Shown in pieces: positions 1-8,813 of a DNA stretch of 64,000 nucleotides. Both the position numbers and the translations under genes were made by a program. The DNA is taken from positions 63,249 to 127,248 of the forward strand of contig NZ_BIFH01000038.1 of NCBI RefSeq assembly GCF_003967355.1, written 5' to 3'. A model generated the notes under the pieces. The model saw only the letters and a list, made by a program, of their open reading frames with translations, ran no database searches and was not told the origin of the DNA. Positions within the stretch are counted from its first letter, which is position 1; the number at the start of each line of letters is the position of its first letter. This stretch comes from Embleya hyalina. GTDB lineage: Bacteria; Actinomycetota; Actinomycetes; Streptomycetales; Streptomycetaceae.

Positions 1-528
1 GAATACCGGCTGTGGTTCGTGCCCACCGGCCTGCTCGACCGGGTCGGGCCGGTGCTGTTCGCGGGCGCGCGGCTGAAGTTCCGGATCGGCCGGCGGATCC
101 TGGCCGCCTACCGGGCGGCCCGACCCGGCGCCGGGCGCGGCGAACTGCTCGGCGCGCTGGCCACCGACCTGCTGGTCCGACTACCGATCAACCGCCTCGC
201 GGACGCCCGCCTGGACGGTGGTGGAGCCCCCACCCACGTCTACGAGTTCGCCTGGCGCAGTCCGGTGCGCGACCTCGGCGCCGCGCACGCGATGGAGTTG
301 CCGTTCGTCTTCGACGGCCTCGACTCCGGCGCGTGGACCTCGCTCACCGGGGACACGCCGCCGCAGTCGCTCGCCGACGAGATGCACGCCGCCTGGGTGC
401 GGTTCGCCAAGACCGGCGATCCCGGCTGGGAACCGTGGGACGCGCGGCGGCCGGTACGGGTGTTCGACGCACCGACCACGACCACCGTGCTCGCCCCGCG
501 CGAGGCCGAACGCGCCGCCTGGGGCTGA
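1..528 (+). CDS. Carboxylesterase type B family protein, C-terminal part
   Basis: Partial gene: the reading frame is open from base 1 (it begins EYRLWFVPTG) and ends at a TGA at 526-528, so the start lies outside the window. The roughly 175 visible residues look like the C-terminal end of a type B carboxylesterase. The sequence AHAMELPFVFDGL followed by DEMHAAWVRFAKTGDPGW resembles the region after the catalytic histidine in that family, where the protein closes with a W-x-x-F-A-x-x-G-x-P segment. The nucleophile and acid residues are not in the window, so activity cannot be judged. Expected role: hydrolysis of carboxylic esters. No downstream gene is close enough to be clearly co-transcribed. 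Confidence 0.75.
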   Translation, partial: EYRLWFVPTGLLDRVGPVLFAGARLKFRIGRRILAAYRAARPGAGRGELLGALATDLLVRLPINRLADARLDGGGAPTHVYEFAWRSPVRDLGAAHAMELPFVFDGLDSGAWTSLTGDTPPQSLADEMHAAWVRFAKTGDPGWEPWDARRPVRVFDAPTTTTVLAPREAERAAWG

Positions 529-851
529 TCGACGGCCCGGCCGGGAGCCGGACGACCGGGCCCGGCGGCCTCCCCCGGAACGCGCCCCGACGGGGGTAAC
601 CTGGTGCGATCGCACGATCACAGTCGGTCGGGCGTCGGGAGGTCACGGACGGCAAGGACACACAGGGTCGTCGTCGGGGACACCCCGTCGGCACCGGCCG
701 ATCGGTTCCACATGGCCTGATCGGCCGGCGCGAGGGCCTGCCGCCCGCCCGCCCGACGGCGGGCCCGGCGGCGACAGCGCGCCCGGGACCATAGGCTGAC
801 CGCCCACCGGCGCGGCCGGTGGACGGTATCGACACGGTTGAGGGTGCACGA
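529..851. other. Intergenic region with a perfect 12-bp palindrome
   Basis: 323 bases between the esterase fragment and the next gene. No convincing gene is seen. The only distinct element is the perfect palindrome GTGCGATCGCAC at 604-615, followed by a second CGATC. It could be an operator, but nothing ties it to a regulator. The rest is GC-rich sequence with small C/G runs. Confidence 0.3.
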
Positions 852-1583
852 ATGAGCGCGCGTTTCGAGGAACTCGACTGGCGGACGACGCCGATGGGCG
901 AGATCAGCCTGCGCCGCAGGCGCGACCCGGTCTCCGGCGAGGACGTGCACGAGGTCAAGCTCGGCGACGAGTTCCTGATGTCCAGTCTGTTCACGGCGGG
1001 CGAGATCGCGCTGACCCGGCTGGGCCTGGCCGAGTTGCCCGACGTCGAACTCGACGTCGTGGTGGGCGGTCTGGGCCTGGGCTACACCGCCCGCGCGGCG
1101 CTGGACGATCCGCGCGTACGTGACCTGATCGTGGTCGACGCGCTCGGCGAGGTGATCGACTGGCACCGACGCGGCCTGGTCCCGCTCGGCGCCGGCCTCG
1201 CGGGCGATCCCCGCTGCCGGCTGGTCCAGGGCGACTTCTTCGCCCTGGCGGGCGAGGCGCGCGGGTTCGATCCGCGGGAGCCGGGTCGGCGCTTCCACGC
1301 GATCCTGCTGGACGTCGACCATTCCCCGCGCCACGTGCTGCACCCGAGCCATGCCGCGCTGTACCGGCCCGCCGGGCTGCGCGCGTTGGCCGATCGGCTG
1401 CGTCCGGGCGGGGTGTTCGCGCTGTGGTCCAACGACCCGCCGGACCTGGAGTTCGGCGCGGTGCTCGGCGAGGTCTTCGCCGCCTCGGCCGCGCACGTCG
1501 TCGACTTCGACAATCCGCTCCAGGGCGGTACGGCCACCAACACCGTGTACGTGGCCCGGACACCGGAGGAGCCCGCGTCCTGA
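852..1583 (+). CDS. Spermidine synthase-like methyltransferase-fold protein
   Basis: 243 residues from ATG 852. An in-frame ATG at 819 is possible, but 852 has the GAGGG-type ribosome site just upstream. The fold is that of the spermidine synthase/class I methyltransferase family. A glycine loop DVVVGGLGLGYTARAAL (about residues 60-76) is followed by an acidic strand end IVVDALGEVIDWHR and by LDVDHSPRHVLH, in the place where true spermidine synthases carry a D-x-x-D motif. The C-terminal part has LRPGGVFALWSNDPPD, a normal strand-5 segment. Polyamine synthesis is not proven; many actinomycete proteins with this fold are of unknown function. It stands alone, with no partner gene such as speD nearby. 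Confidence 0.7.
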   Translation: MSARFEELDWRTTPMGEISLRRRRDPVSGEDVHEVKLGDEFLMSSLFTAGEIALTRLGLAELPDVELDVVVGGLGLGYTARAALDDPRVRDLIVVDALGEVIDWHRRGLVPLGAGLAGDPRCRLVQGDFFALAGEARGFDPREPGRRFHAILLDVDHSPRHVLHPSHAALYRPAGLRALADRLRPGGVFALWSNDPPDLEFGAVLGEVFAASAAHVVDFDNPLQGGTATNTVYVARTPEEPAS

Positions 1584-1671
1584 CCCGCCGTGAGGGCCGG
1601 CCGACGGGTCGGGACGCGGGTCGGGGTATCGGGTCCGGCGACAGGGCACGCGCCGCCGGACCCGACCCCGG

Positions 1672-2574
1672 TCAGGAGGCGCGCAGGTGGTCGATCGCCG
1701 CGCGGGCCGCCAGGCCGATCGAGGCGTCGGCCGCGGGCGCGCGAAAGCCCAGCGACTCCAGGCGCAGGAACACGCCCACCGCGTAGCGCTTGCCGTCGGG
1801 GTACTCGACCACGCCGACCTCGTTGCGCACGCCCCACAGGGTGCCGGTCTTGCCGGAGACCCGGATCTCGTCCGCGAATCCCGACGCGAGCCGGTGCGGC
1901 CAGATCTGCCGGCCCATGATGTCGCGCACCTCGGCGCAGGCCTCGGTGGAGCCCGCCTCGTCCCGCCAGATCGCGGCGAGCAGCTTGGTGATCTCGCGCG
2001 GGGTGGTCGCGGCGGTGCGCTTCGGGTCGCGCACGGTCAGCGCGCGGATCTGCTCGGGCGTGGCCCGGGCGACCTGCTCGTCGACATTGCCGCCGGGGTC
2101 GACGCCCAGGTCGTTCAGGACCGATTCGAACAGGTCCTTGCAACCGGTGACGGAGGTGTCGCGGCAGTCCAGCGCGTCGAGCGTGGCCCGCACGTTGTCC
2201 CGGCCGACCAGGCGCAGCACGATGTCGGTCGCGGCGTTGTCACTCTGGGTGATCATCATGAAGGCGAGGTCGCGCGCGCTCATCTCCACGTCGTACATAC
2301 AGCCGTCGGTGCCGATGCCGTCGCCCTCCCGGTCGGCGGCGGTGACCAGGTGCCGGCCGGCCCGGTCGAGCCGGCCGTCGGCGGCCTGGCGGGCGTACTC
2401 CAGGACGATCGGCACCTTCAGGACCGAGGCGAGCACGACCGGGTCGTCGGCCTGGTAGGCGACCTCGTCGGCGGTGTCGAGGTCGCGTACGTGCAGGAAA
2501 CCGTCGACCCGGGCCGCGTCGAAGATCGCCCGGATGCGCTGTGCGGGTTCTACCGGCTCTCGATCGGTGCTCAT
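1672..2574 (-). CDS. Class A beta-lactamase-like serine hydrolase without signal peptide
   Basis: 300 residues from ATG 2574, with GGAGCGGAC as ribosome site. All class A beta-lactamase/transpeptidase signatures are visible in order: S50-V-L-K53 (SxxK), S111-D-N113 (SDN), E150-S-V-L-N154 (the ExxLN omega-loop motif) and K242-T-G244 (KTG). The gap between ExxLN and KTG is longer than usual, about 90 residues instead of nearly 70. The N-terminus (MSTDREPVEP...) is hydrophilic, with no secretory, Tat or lipoprotein signal, so as annotated the protein stays in the cytoplasm. That is unusual for a beta-lactamase. It may be a cytosolic peptidase or esterase on the same scaffold. It is divergent from another serine hydrolase at 2928. 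Confidence 0.8.
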   Translation of the reverse strand: MSTDREPVEPAQRIRAIFDAARVDGFLHVRDLDTADEVAYQADDPVVLASVLKVPIVLEYARQAADGRLDRAGRHLVTAADREGDGIGTDGCMYDVEMSARDLAFMMITQSDNAATDIVLRLVGRDNVRATLDALDCRDTSVTGCKDLFESVLNDLGVDPGGNVDEQVARATPEQIRALTVRDPKRTAATTPREITKLLAAIWRDEAGSTEACAEVRDIMGRQIWPHRLASGFADEIRVSGKTGTLWGVRNEVGVVEYPDGKRYAVGVFLRLESLGFRAPAADASIGLAARAAIDHLRAS

Positions 2575-2927
2575 GTCCGCTCCGTGTGGGTGGTCGGATG
2601 CCCCGAAGGGCCGGTCGCCGGCGGTGGTCGCCGGGGTCGGCGCCGACGCGAGGGGTGGTGGGGGAGGCGCGGCGGGCCGGTCCGTCGTCGGTCGGGTCGC
2701 CCGCGAGAAGGTGGTGCGCGCGCGTCGTGCGCCCCGAGCCGGCCCGGTTCACGCCCCCCGGCGGCCCCTGCCGAGCATCGTGCCCCGCGGCATGGCTCGG
2801 CGTCGGTGATTCGGACAGGTTCGCCGACCGTTCTTCGTCCGGGACGACGATTCGGGGTTTTCGGGCGCTGCCTACCGTGATCGTCCTCTGCGGCACTCGC
2901 CGCCGCCTTCCGAGGAGGTATCCCACG
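2575..2927. other. Divergent intergenic region between two serine hydrolase genes
   Basis: 353 bases between the leftward class A-like gene and the rightward peptide-transport operon. It must hold both promoters, but I do not see clear -35/-10 boxes or an operator repeat. The sequence is GC-rich up to the GAGGAGG ribosome site at 2912-2918. Confidence 0.35.
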
Positions 2928-4400
2928 ATGGGACGATCCGATGTGTCCGGGGCCGCTGCCCGGACACTGCCGACTCCCGAGTACCTAGCGACCCGTCTCG
3001 GCGAGCTGGCCAAGCGTGGCAATATCCCCGGCGCGAGCGTCGCGGTGCGGATGGGCGACGAGACGGTCGCGGCCGCCACGGGCGTGCTCGACGCGGAGAC
3101 CGGGTACCCGGCCACGACCGGGTCGATCTTCCAGATCGGTTCGATCACCAAGGTCTGGACGGCGACGCTGATCATGCAGCTGGTCGACGAGGGCGTACTC
3201 GACCTCGACGCGCCGGTGCGGACCTTCCTCCCCGACTTCAAGCTGCCCGACGAGGCCGCCGCGGCTAGCGTGACGGTCCGTCAACTGCTGTGCCACACCG
3301 CGGGGTTCGAGGGCGACCTGTTCGAGGACTTCGGTCCCGGCGACGACGCGGTGGCCGGGCTGGTCGGGCATCTGGCCGACCACGGCGGCCGACTCTTCGC
3401 GCCCGGCGAGATGTTCTCCTACTGCAACAGCGGATACGTCGCCCTCGGTCGGATCGTCGAGGTGCTGACCGGGCAGACGTGGGAGGCCACGCTGCGCGAG
3501 CGGATCACCGTCCCGCTCGGGCTGACCCGGGTGGCGAGCGGTGCCGCCGAGGCGATCCTGCACCGGGTGGCGATCGGGCACGTGGCGGGCCCCGACGGGA
3601 CCACCGTGAAGGCGCCGGTGTGGCAGCTGCCCCGCTCCAACGCGCCGGCCGGCTCGACGCTGGCCACCACCGCGACCGACCTGGTCGCGTTCGCCGCCGC
3701 GCACGTCGCGCGCGGCCTGTTGCCCGACGGCACCCGTCTGCTGTCCGAGGCGTCGGCCCTGGCCATGCGCGAGTCGCAGGTGGACGTGCCCGACATCGGC
3801 GCGGTCGGCACCGCGTGGGGCCTGGGATGGAACCTGTTCGACTGGGCGGGCGGCCCGGTGATCGGCCACGACGGCGGCACCCTCGGCCAGGCCGCGATCC
3901 TGCGGGTGGCCCCCGAGAGCGGCGTCTCGATCGCGATCCTGACCAACGGCGGCGAGCTGGGCGTGATGTACGAGCTGGTCCGCGAGGTGTTGGCGAGCAC
4001 CGCGGGCGTCGGCATGCCCGAACCCGTCGTGCCGCCCGTGGACCCGCCGCTGGTGGACGCGCGCTTCTTCGTCGGCCGCTACGCGTCGCAGGTGCTGGCC
4101 ATGGACGTGGTCGAGTCCGAGCGCGGATTCGAGCTGACCACGCGCACCCTGGGCGCCGCGGCCGACGTGATGGGCGAGACCGTGCACACGACCGCACTGG
4201 TGGCCCGCGACGCCCGCACGCTGATCGCCGTCGAGGCGAAGGGCGGGCAGCACGAGCAGTACGCCTTCGTCGGCGACGGCGACCGCGCGCGCTTCCTGCA
4301 CATGACCCGCGCGCTGCCCCGCGTGGTGGCCGGCGAGCCGGTCGCGACGACCGGTGCCGAGCGGGCCGACGCCGACTCCGGTAGCGGAGGCGCGCGATGA
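2928..4400 (+). CDS. Serine hydrolase, class C beta-lactamase/D-peptidase family
   Basis: 490 residues from ATG 2928, chosen because a strong GAGGAGG lies 9 bases upstream and the frame before it is not protein-like. The beta-lactamase/penicillin-binding fold is clear: S72-I-T-K75 is the nucleophile motif, FSYCNSGY supplies the Y-x-N motif (about Y165/N167), and VIGHDGGTLG is the usual H-x-G segment replacing KTG. The extra C-terminal region of about 140 residues resembles the beta-barrel tail seen in D-aminopeptidase/Pab87-type members. No export signal is visible. It is the first gene of an operon with an oligopeptide ABC importer: the next gene overlaps its stop by 4 bases. A role in trimming imported peptides, perhaps D-residue or lactam-containing ones, is an inference. 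Confidence 0.8.
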   Translation: MGRSDVSGAAARTLPTPEYLATRLGELAKRGNIPGASVAVRMGDETVAAATGVLDAETGYPATTGSIFQIGSITKVWTATLIMQLVDEGVLDLDAPVRTFLPDFKLPDEAAAASVTVRQLLCHTAGFEGDLFEDFGPGDDAVAGLVGHLADHGGRLFAPGEMFSYCNSGYVALGRIVEVLTGQTWEATLRERITVPLGLTRVASGAAEAILHRVAIGHVAGPDGTTVKAPVWQLPRSNAPAGSTLATTATDLVAFAAAHVARGLLPDGTRLLSEASALAMRESQVDVPDIGAVGTAWGLGWNLFDWAGGPVIGHDGGTLGQAAILRVAPESGVSIAILTNGGELGVMYELVREVLASTAGVGMPEPVVPPVDPPLVDARFFVGRYASQVLAMDVVESERGFELTTRTLGAAADVMGETVHTTALVARDARTLIAVEAKGGQHEQYAFVGDGDRARFLHMTRALPRVVAGEPVATTGAERADADSGSGGAR

Positions 4401-5968
4401 GACGGGCCTCGCGCGGGGCCGCCGCGGCCGTCGCGCTGGGCCTGTTCGCCGCAGGATGCGGCGGGACGGGCGTGGGCGGGAGCTCGGGGGACGGCGACAC
4501 CGTCACCATCGCGATCCCCAGCGACCCCAGCAACCTGAACCCGATGACCACGCTGGTTTCGTACGCGACCATGATGAACCGCTTCTCCTACGACTCGCTG
4601 GTCAACGTCCGGACCGACGGGCGGATCGTGTCCGGCGTCGCGGAGAAGTGGACCTCCGACGCGAACTCGGTGACGTTCACGCTCAGGCGCGACGTGAGGT
4701 GCGAGAACGGCGCGCCGCTGACCGCGGCCGATGTCGCCGCCCAGTACAAGCACATCGTCGACCCGGCCAACAAGTCGCCGCTGTACGGCCTGATGGTGCC
4801 TCCCGGGGTCACCGCCACCGCCGACAACGAGGCCGGCACGGTGACCCTCGCCTCCTCGCAGCCGACCCCGTTCCTGCTGCGCGGCACCTCGATGTTGCGG
4901 CTGGTGTGTCCCTCGTCGCTGAAGGACTCGGACAAGCTCGCGCACACCTCCGACGGCACCGGTCCCTACCGGCTCGCCGAGGTGGTCGCGGGCGACCACT
5001 TCACCTTCGTCAAGCGCCCCGGCTACACCTGGGGGCCGGACGGCGCCGACAACTCCGCGTCGCCGGATCGGGTGGTCTTCAAGGTCGTCGGCAACGAGTC
5101 CACCCGGACCAATCTGCTGCTCAGCGGGCAACTCGACATCGCGTCGGTGATGGGCGCCGACCGGGCCCGATTGACCGCGGCCGGAATCAAGGCGGTGATC
5201 GAGCGGGACCCGTTGGGGATGCTGCTGTTCAACGAGGCACCGAATCGCGTCACGGCCGATGTCCGGGTGCGCCGGGCGCTGCTGTCCGCGATCGACCTCA
5301 AGCAGATCGGTGCGGTGGCCACCGGCGGCAAGGGCATGGCCCCGCTGCGGCTCGGTATCACGATGGGCCCACCGTGCACCGAGGACTCGGTCACCGGCCA
5401 CCTCCCGCCGCACGACCCGGCGCAGGCCGCGGCGCTGATGCGCGAGGCCGGCTGGAAGAAGTCCGGCGGGCGCTGGAGCAAGGACGGCAAACAGCTGTCC
5501 ATCTCGATGCCGTATCCGGGCGTGTTCGGCACCCAGCTCGTCTCGGCCGTCGAACTGGCGGTCAAGCAGTGGGAGTCGTTCGGGGCGAAGGTGAGCATCC
5601 AGCCGACCACGGCGTCGACGAACGCGTCGATCCTGATGGGCGGTCAGTGGGAACTCGCGTGGGCGCCGATCTCGGTGTCCACGCCCGATCAGATCCTCCC
5701 GTTCTTCTCCGGACCCAAGCCCCCCGAAGGGCTCAACTTCGGATCGCTCGACAACCCCGAATACCAGCGTCTGGTCGGTGCGGCGATGGCCAGACCCGAC
5801 ACGGCCGGCTGTCCCGAATGGACCGCCGCCGAATCCGAGTTGATCAAGCGTGCCGACGCGGTGACATTCGTGGACTCGATGACTCCCTACTTCGTTCGGG
5901 GCTACAGCTTCGAACTCGACGGTGGCGGCGTGGTGCCGTCCTCCCTGCACAAGGTCGGTGGCCGATGA
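4397..5968 (+). CDS. Oligopeptide/nickel-type ABC transporter substrate-binding lipoprotein
   Basis: 523 residues of solute-binding protein family 5 (DppA/OppA type). The N-terminus is a lipoprotein signal: MRRASRG, a hydrophobic stretch, then the lipobox LFAAGC with Cys21 as lipid anchor. Family features follow: DPSNLNPMTT near the mature start, the segment VTFTLRRDVRCENGAPLTAADV (shortened here to its core, FTLRRDVRCENG), and the FNEAPNRVTADVRVRRAL core. It captures the ligand outside the membrane and delivers it to the permeases that follow. ATGA overlaps join it to both neighbours, so it is translationally coupled. Substrate cannot be deduced; the upstream serine hydrolase suggests a peptide. 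Confidence 0.9.
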   Translation: MRRASRGAAAAVALGLFAAGCGGTGVGGSSGDGDTVTIAIPSDPSNLNPMTTLVSYATMMNRFSYDSLVNVRTDGRIVSGVAEKWTSDANSVTFTLRRDVRCENGAPLTAADVAAQYKHIVDPANKSPLYGLMVPPGVTATADNEAGTVTLASSQPTPFLLRGTSMLRLVCPSSLKDSDKLAHTSDGTGPYRLAEVVAGDHFTFVKRPGYTWGPDGADNSASPDRVVFKVVGNESTRTNLLLSGQLDIASVMGADRARLTAAGIKAVIERDPLGMLLFNEAPNRVTADVRVRRALLSAIDLKQIGAVATGGKGMAPLRLGITMGPPCTEDSVTGHLPPHDPAQAAALMREAGWKKSGGRWSKDGKQLSISMPYPGVFGTQLVSAVELAVKQWESFGAKVSIQPTTASTNASILMGGQWELAWAPISVSTPDQILPFFSGPKPPEGLNFGSLDNPEYQRLVGAAMARPDTAGCPEWTAAESELIKRADAVTFVDSMTPYFVRGYSFELDGGGVVPSSLHKVGGR

Positions 5969-6954
5969 GCACCGCAACCCTGTCCGGCCGGATGACGGAT
6001 TTCCGTCTCGGACCCTGGACCTCCTTCTTCCTGCGTCGCACCGGCCGCCTGGTGGTCTCGCTCGCCGCCCTGGTGACCGCCGCGTTCGCGATGATCCACT
6101 TCGTCCCCGGCGACCCCGTCCGCGGCGCCCTGGGCATGAACGCCACCCCCGAGGCGGTGGCCGCCCGCAAGGAACAGCTGGGCCTGAACGACTCGCTGAT
6201 CACCCAGTACAAGCACTTCGTGAGCGGCCTCTTCCACGGCGACCTCGGCGAATCGATCACCGCCCGGGTCTCGGTGTCGAGCATGATCGGCGACCGGCTC
6301 CCCGCCACCCTGGAGATCGCGATCTACGCGTTCGTCCTGGTGATGGTGGTGTCCATCCCGCTCGGCATGGCGATGGCCGTGTTCACCCTCAACGGCCGCC
6401 GCCGACGCAGCGAACTGGCCTTCGCCTCCTCGACCGGGGCGATCGTGGCCATCCCGGAATTCCTCCTCGCCGTCGGCCTGGCCTCGGTGTTCGGCGTCAG
6501 CCTCGGCTGGTTCCCCGTGGCACTGCGCGAGGGGCCCGACTCCTACGTACTGCCCGTGCTCGCCCTGGCCATCACCCCGATCGCCGCCCTGTCGCGGATC
6601 GTCCGGGTCGAGGCGCTGCGCGTGTTCGAGACCGACTACATGCGCACCGCCCGGGCCAAACGGCTGCCGACCCGACTGGTCTACCTGCGGCACGCGCTGC
6701 CGAACCTGCTCACCTCCTCGCTCACCCTCGGCGGCCTGATCCTCAGCAGCCTGCTCGCGGGCACCGTGCTGATCGAGAACGTCTTCGCCTGGCCCGGCCT
6801 GGGCATGACCATCGTCCAGGCGATCCTGCAGAAGGACTATCCGCTCGTCCAGGGCATCGTGCTCGTCTACGGAGCCGCCGCGCTCGCGATCCACTTCGCG
6901 GTCGACCTCGCCGTCGCCGTCGCCGACCCCAAGTCCACGATTCGCGGGAGCTGA
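5965..6954 (+). CDS. ABC transporter permease, DppB/OppB type
   Basis: 329 residues from the ATG that overlaps the binding-protein stop. Six membrane segments are expected. Typical DppB features are IHFVPGDPVRGALG after the first membrane helix, LGLNDSLITQYKHF-like text (here QLGLNDSLITQYKHF) and GDLGESI. The EAA loop that docks to the ATPase is ALRVFETDYMRTARAKRLPT, followed by the typical RHALPN. Together with the permease half of the next gene it forms the channel of the importer encoded by this operon. Confidence 0.9.
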   Translation: MSTATLSGRMTDFRLGPWTSFFLRRTGRLVVSLAALVTAAFAMIHFVPGDPVRGALGMNATPEAVAARKEQLGLNDSLITQYKHFVSGLFHGDLGESITARVSVSSMIGDRLPATLEIAIYAFVLVMVVSIPLGMAMAVFTLNGRRRRSELAFASSTGAIVAIPEFLLAVGLASVFGVSLGWFPVALREGPDSYVLPVLALAITPIAALSRIVRVEALRVFETDYMRTARAKRLPTRLVYLRHALPNLLTSSLTLGGLILSSLLAGTVLIENVFAWPGLGMTIVQAILQKDYPLVQGIVLVYGAAALAIHFAVDLAVAVADPKSTIRGS

Positions 6955-6956
6955 CG

Positions 6957-8813
6957 ATGTCCAAGGCCCCTAGACTGCGCCAGGCGCTGCGCACCCCGAT
7001 GGGGATCGCCACGGCGATCCTCAGCGCCCTGATCCTGCTCGTGGCGATCTTCGGCCCGATGCTGGCCGGCGACACCGCCGACCGGATCGACACCGACGCG
7101 ATCGGCCGACACAGCGGCACCGAGCACCTGTTCGGTACCGACGCGCTCGGTCGCGACATCGCCGCCCGGGTGGTGGTGGCCACCCGACTCACCCTCGAAC
7201 TGACCCTGTTCGCCACGTTGATCGCGGTGCTCGGCGGGCTGATCCTGGGTGTGCTCCCGGCGGTCCTCGGCCGGCGCGCCGGCCGGCTGATCACCGCGAC
7301 GGTCAACCTGCTCGTGGCCTTCCCCGGCCTGCTGTTCGTGCTGTTCCTCGCGGTCATCTTCGGCGTCGGCACCTTCTCCGCCGCCTTCGCCATCGGCCTG
7401 GGCGCGGCCCCCGCCACCGCCCGGCTCGTGCAGAACCTGACCGCCGCCGTCGCCGGCACCGACTACGTGGCCGCGGCGCGGATCCTGGGCGTCGGGCGGT
7501 TCCGGATCATCGTGCGGCACATCCTGCCCAACATCGCCGAACCGGTCGCGCTGTTCGTCGCCCAGGTCGCCGCTGGCATCCTGGTCGCCTTCTCCGGCCT
7601 GTCCTTCCTCGGCCTGGGCGTGCAGGCGCCCGACTACGACTGGGGGCGCCTGCTCAACGAACAACTCGACCGGGTCATGGTCGACCCGATGTCGGCGGTC
7701 GGCCCCGGTGCCGCGATCGTGCTGACCGGCATCACCTTCGGCCTGATCGGCGAGGTGGTCGCGGGCGCCAGCGGCGGCCGCGGCGCCAACCGGCCCGAGG
7801 CCGAGCCGGTCGCCTCGATCGACGAACAACCCACCGCCGAGGCGGAGTCGGCCCTGCTGCACGTCGACCACCTGCGCGTGCGCTTCCCCGGACACACCGC
7901 CGTGCACGACGTCTGCCTGAGCGTCACCGAGGGCGAGGCGGTCGGCATCGTCGGCGAGTCCGGTTCGGGCAAGAGCCTGACCGCGCTGGCCGCGGCCGGA
8001 CTGGTCCCGCACCCCGGCCGGGTCAGCGCCCGTACCCTGCGCTTCGCCGACCGGGACCTGAACCGCCAGGCGCCCAAGGGCACTTCGCTGGCCATGGTGT
8101 TCCAGGACCCGATGGCCTCGCTCAACCCCGCGCTCACCGTGGGCCGGCAACTCGCCGAGGTCGCCGAGGTGCACCACGGTGCCGGCCGCGCGGCGGCACT
8201 GGCCCGAGCCGTCGCCCGACTGGGCGCGGTGGGCATCATCAACCCCGAACAGCGCGTCTCGAAGCGCCCGCACGAGTTCTCCGGCGGCATGCGCCAGCGG
8301 GTGATGATCGCGATGGGCCTGATGGGCGAGCCCCGGCTGATCATCGCCGACGAGCCCACCACGGCACTGGATGTCACCGTCCAGGCCCAGGTGTTGGCCC
8401 TGCTGCGGGACGTGCGGGACGAATCCGGCGCCGCGCTGTTGCTGATCTCGCACGACATCGCCGTCGTGTCGCAGGTGTGCGACCGGGTCGTGGTGATGTA
8501 CGCGGGCCGGATCGTCGAGGAACTGCCGGTCGGCGACCTGGCCGACGGCGTCGCGCACCCGTACTCGGCCGCGCTGATCGGCGCGGTACCGACCATGACC
8601 ACCGACCGGGACGTGCCGCTGGCGACCATCCCCGGCCGCCCGCCGGAGCCCGGCGAGGAGAGCGTGGGCTGCCCGTTCGCGCCGCGCTGCGCCCGGGCGA
8701 GCGACCGCTGTCGGACCGAGGAGCCGGTCCTGGAACGCATCGGCCCCGGACGCCGTGTGGCGTGCTGGGACCCGATCACCACCGCTGTGCACGAACTGGA
8801 GGAGGTTCGATGA
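6957..8813 (+). CDS. ABC importer fusion protein: DppC-type permease joined to DppD-type ATPase
   Basis: 618 residues from ATG 6957, two bases after the previous stop. Residues 1-270 are a DppC-like permease with several membrane helices and the EAA loop AARILGVGRFRIIVRHILPN (172-191). A hydrophilic linker (about 271-298) leads into a full ABC ATPase: Walker A GESGSGKS at 333-340, Q-loop FQDPMASLNP, signature FSGGMRQR, Walker B LIIADEPTT and the switch histidine in LLISHDIAV. It ends with the Cys-containing tail CPFAPRCARASDRC that is normal for DppD/OppD proteins. In most systems these are two genes. The fusion fixes a 1:1 ratio between one permease and one ATPase. Confidence 0.9.
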   Translation: MSKAPRLRQALRTPMGIATAILSALILLVAIFGPMLAGDTADRIDTDAIGRHSGTEHLFGTDALGRDIAARVVVATRLTLELTLFATLIAVLGGLILGVLPAVLGRRAGRLITATVNLLVAFPGLLFVLFLAVIFGVGTFSAAFAIGLGAAPATARLVQNLTAAVAGTDYVAAARILGVGRFRIIVRHILPNIAEPVALFVAQVAAGILVAFSGLSFLGLGVQAPDYDWGRLLNEQLDRVMVDPMSAVGPGAAIVLTGITFGLIGEVVAGASGGRGANRPEAEPVASIDEQPTAEAESALLHVDHLRVRFPGHTAVHDVCLSVTEGEAVGIVGESGSGKSLTALAAAGLVPHPGRVSARTLRFADRDLNRQAPKGTSLAMVFQDPMASLNPALTVGRQLAEVAEVHHGAGRAAALARAVARLGAVGIINPEQRVSKRPHEFSGGMRQRVMIAMGLMGEPRLIIADEPTTALDVTVQAQVLALLRDVRDESGAALLLISHDIAVVSQVCDRVVVMYAGRIVEELPVGDLADGVAHPYSAALIGAVPTMTTDRDVPLATIPGRPPEPGEESVGCPFAPRCARASDRCRTEEPVLERIGPGRRVACWDPITTAVHELEEVR

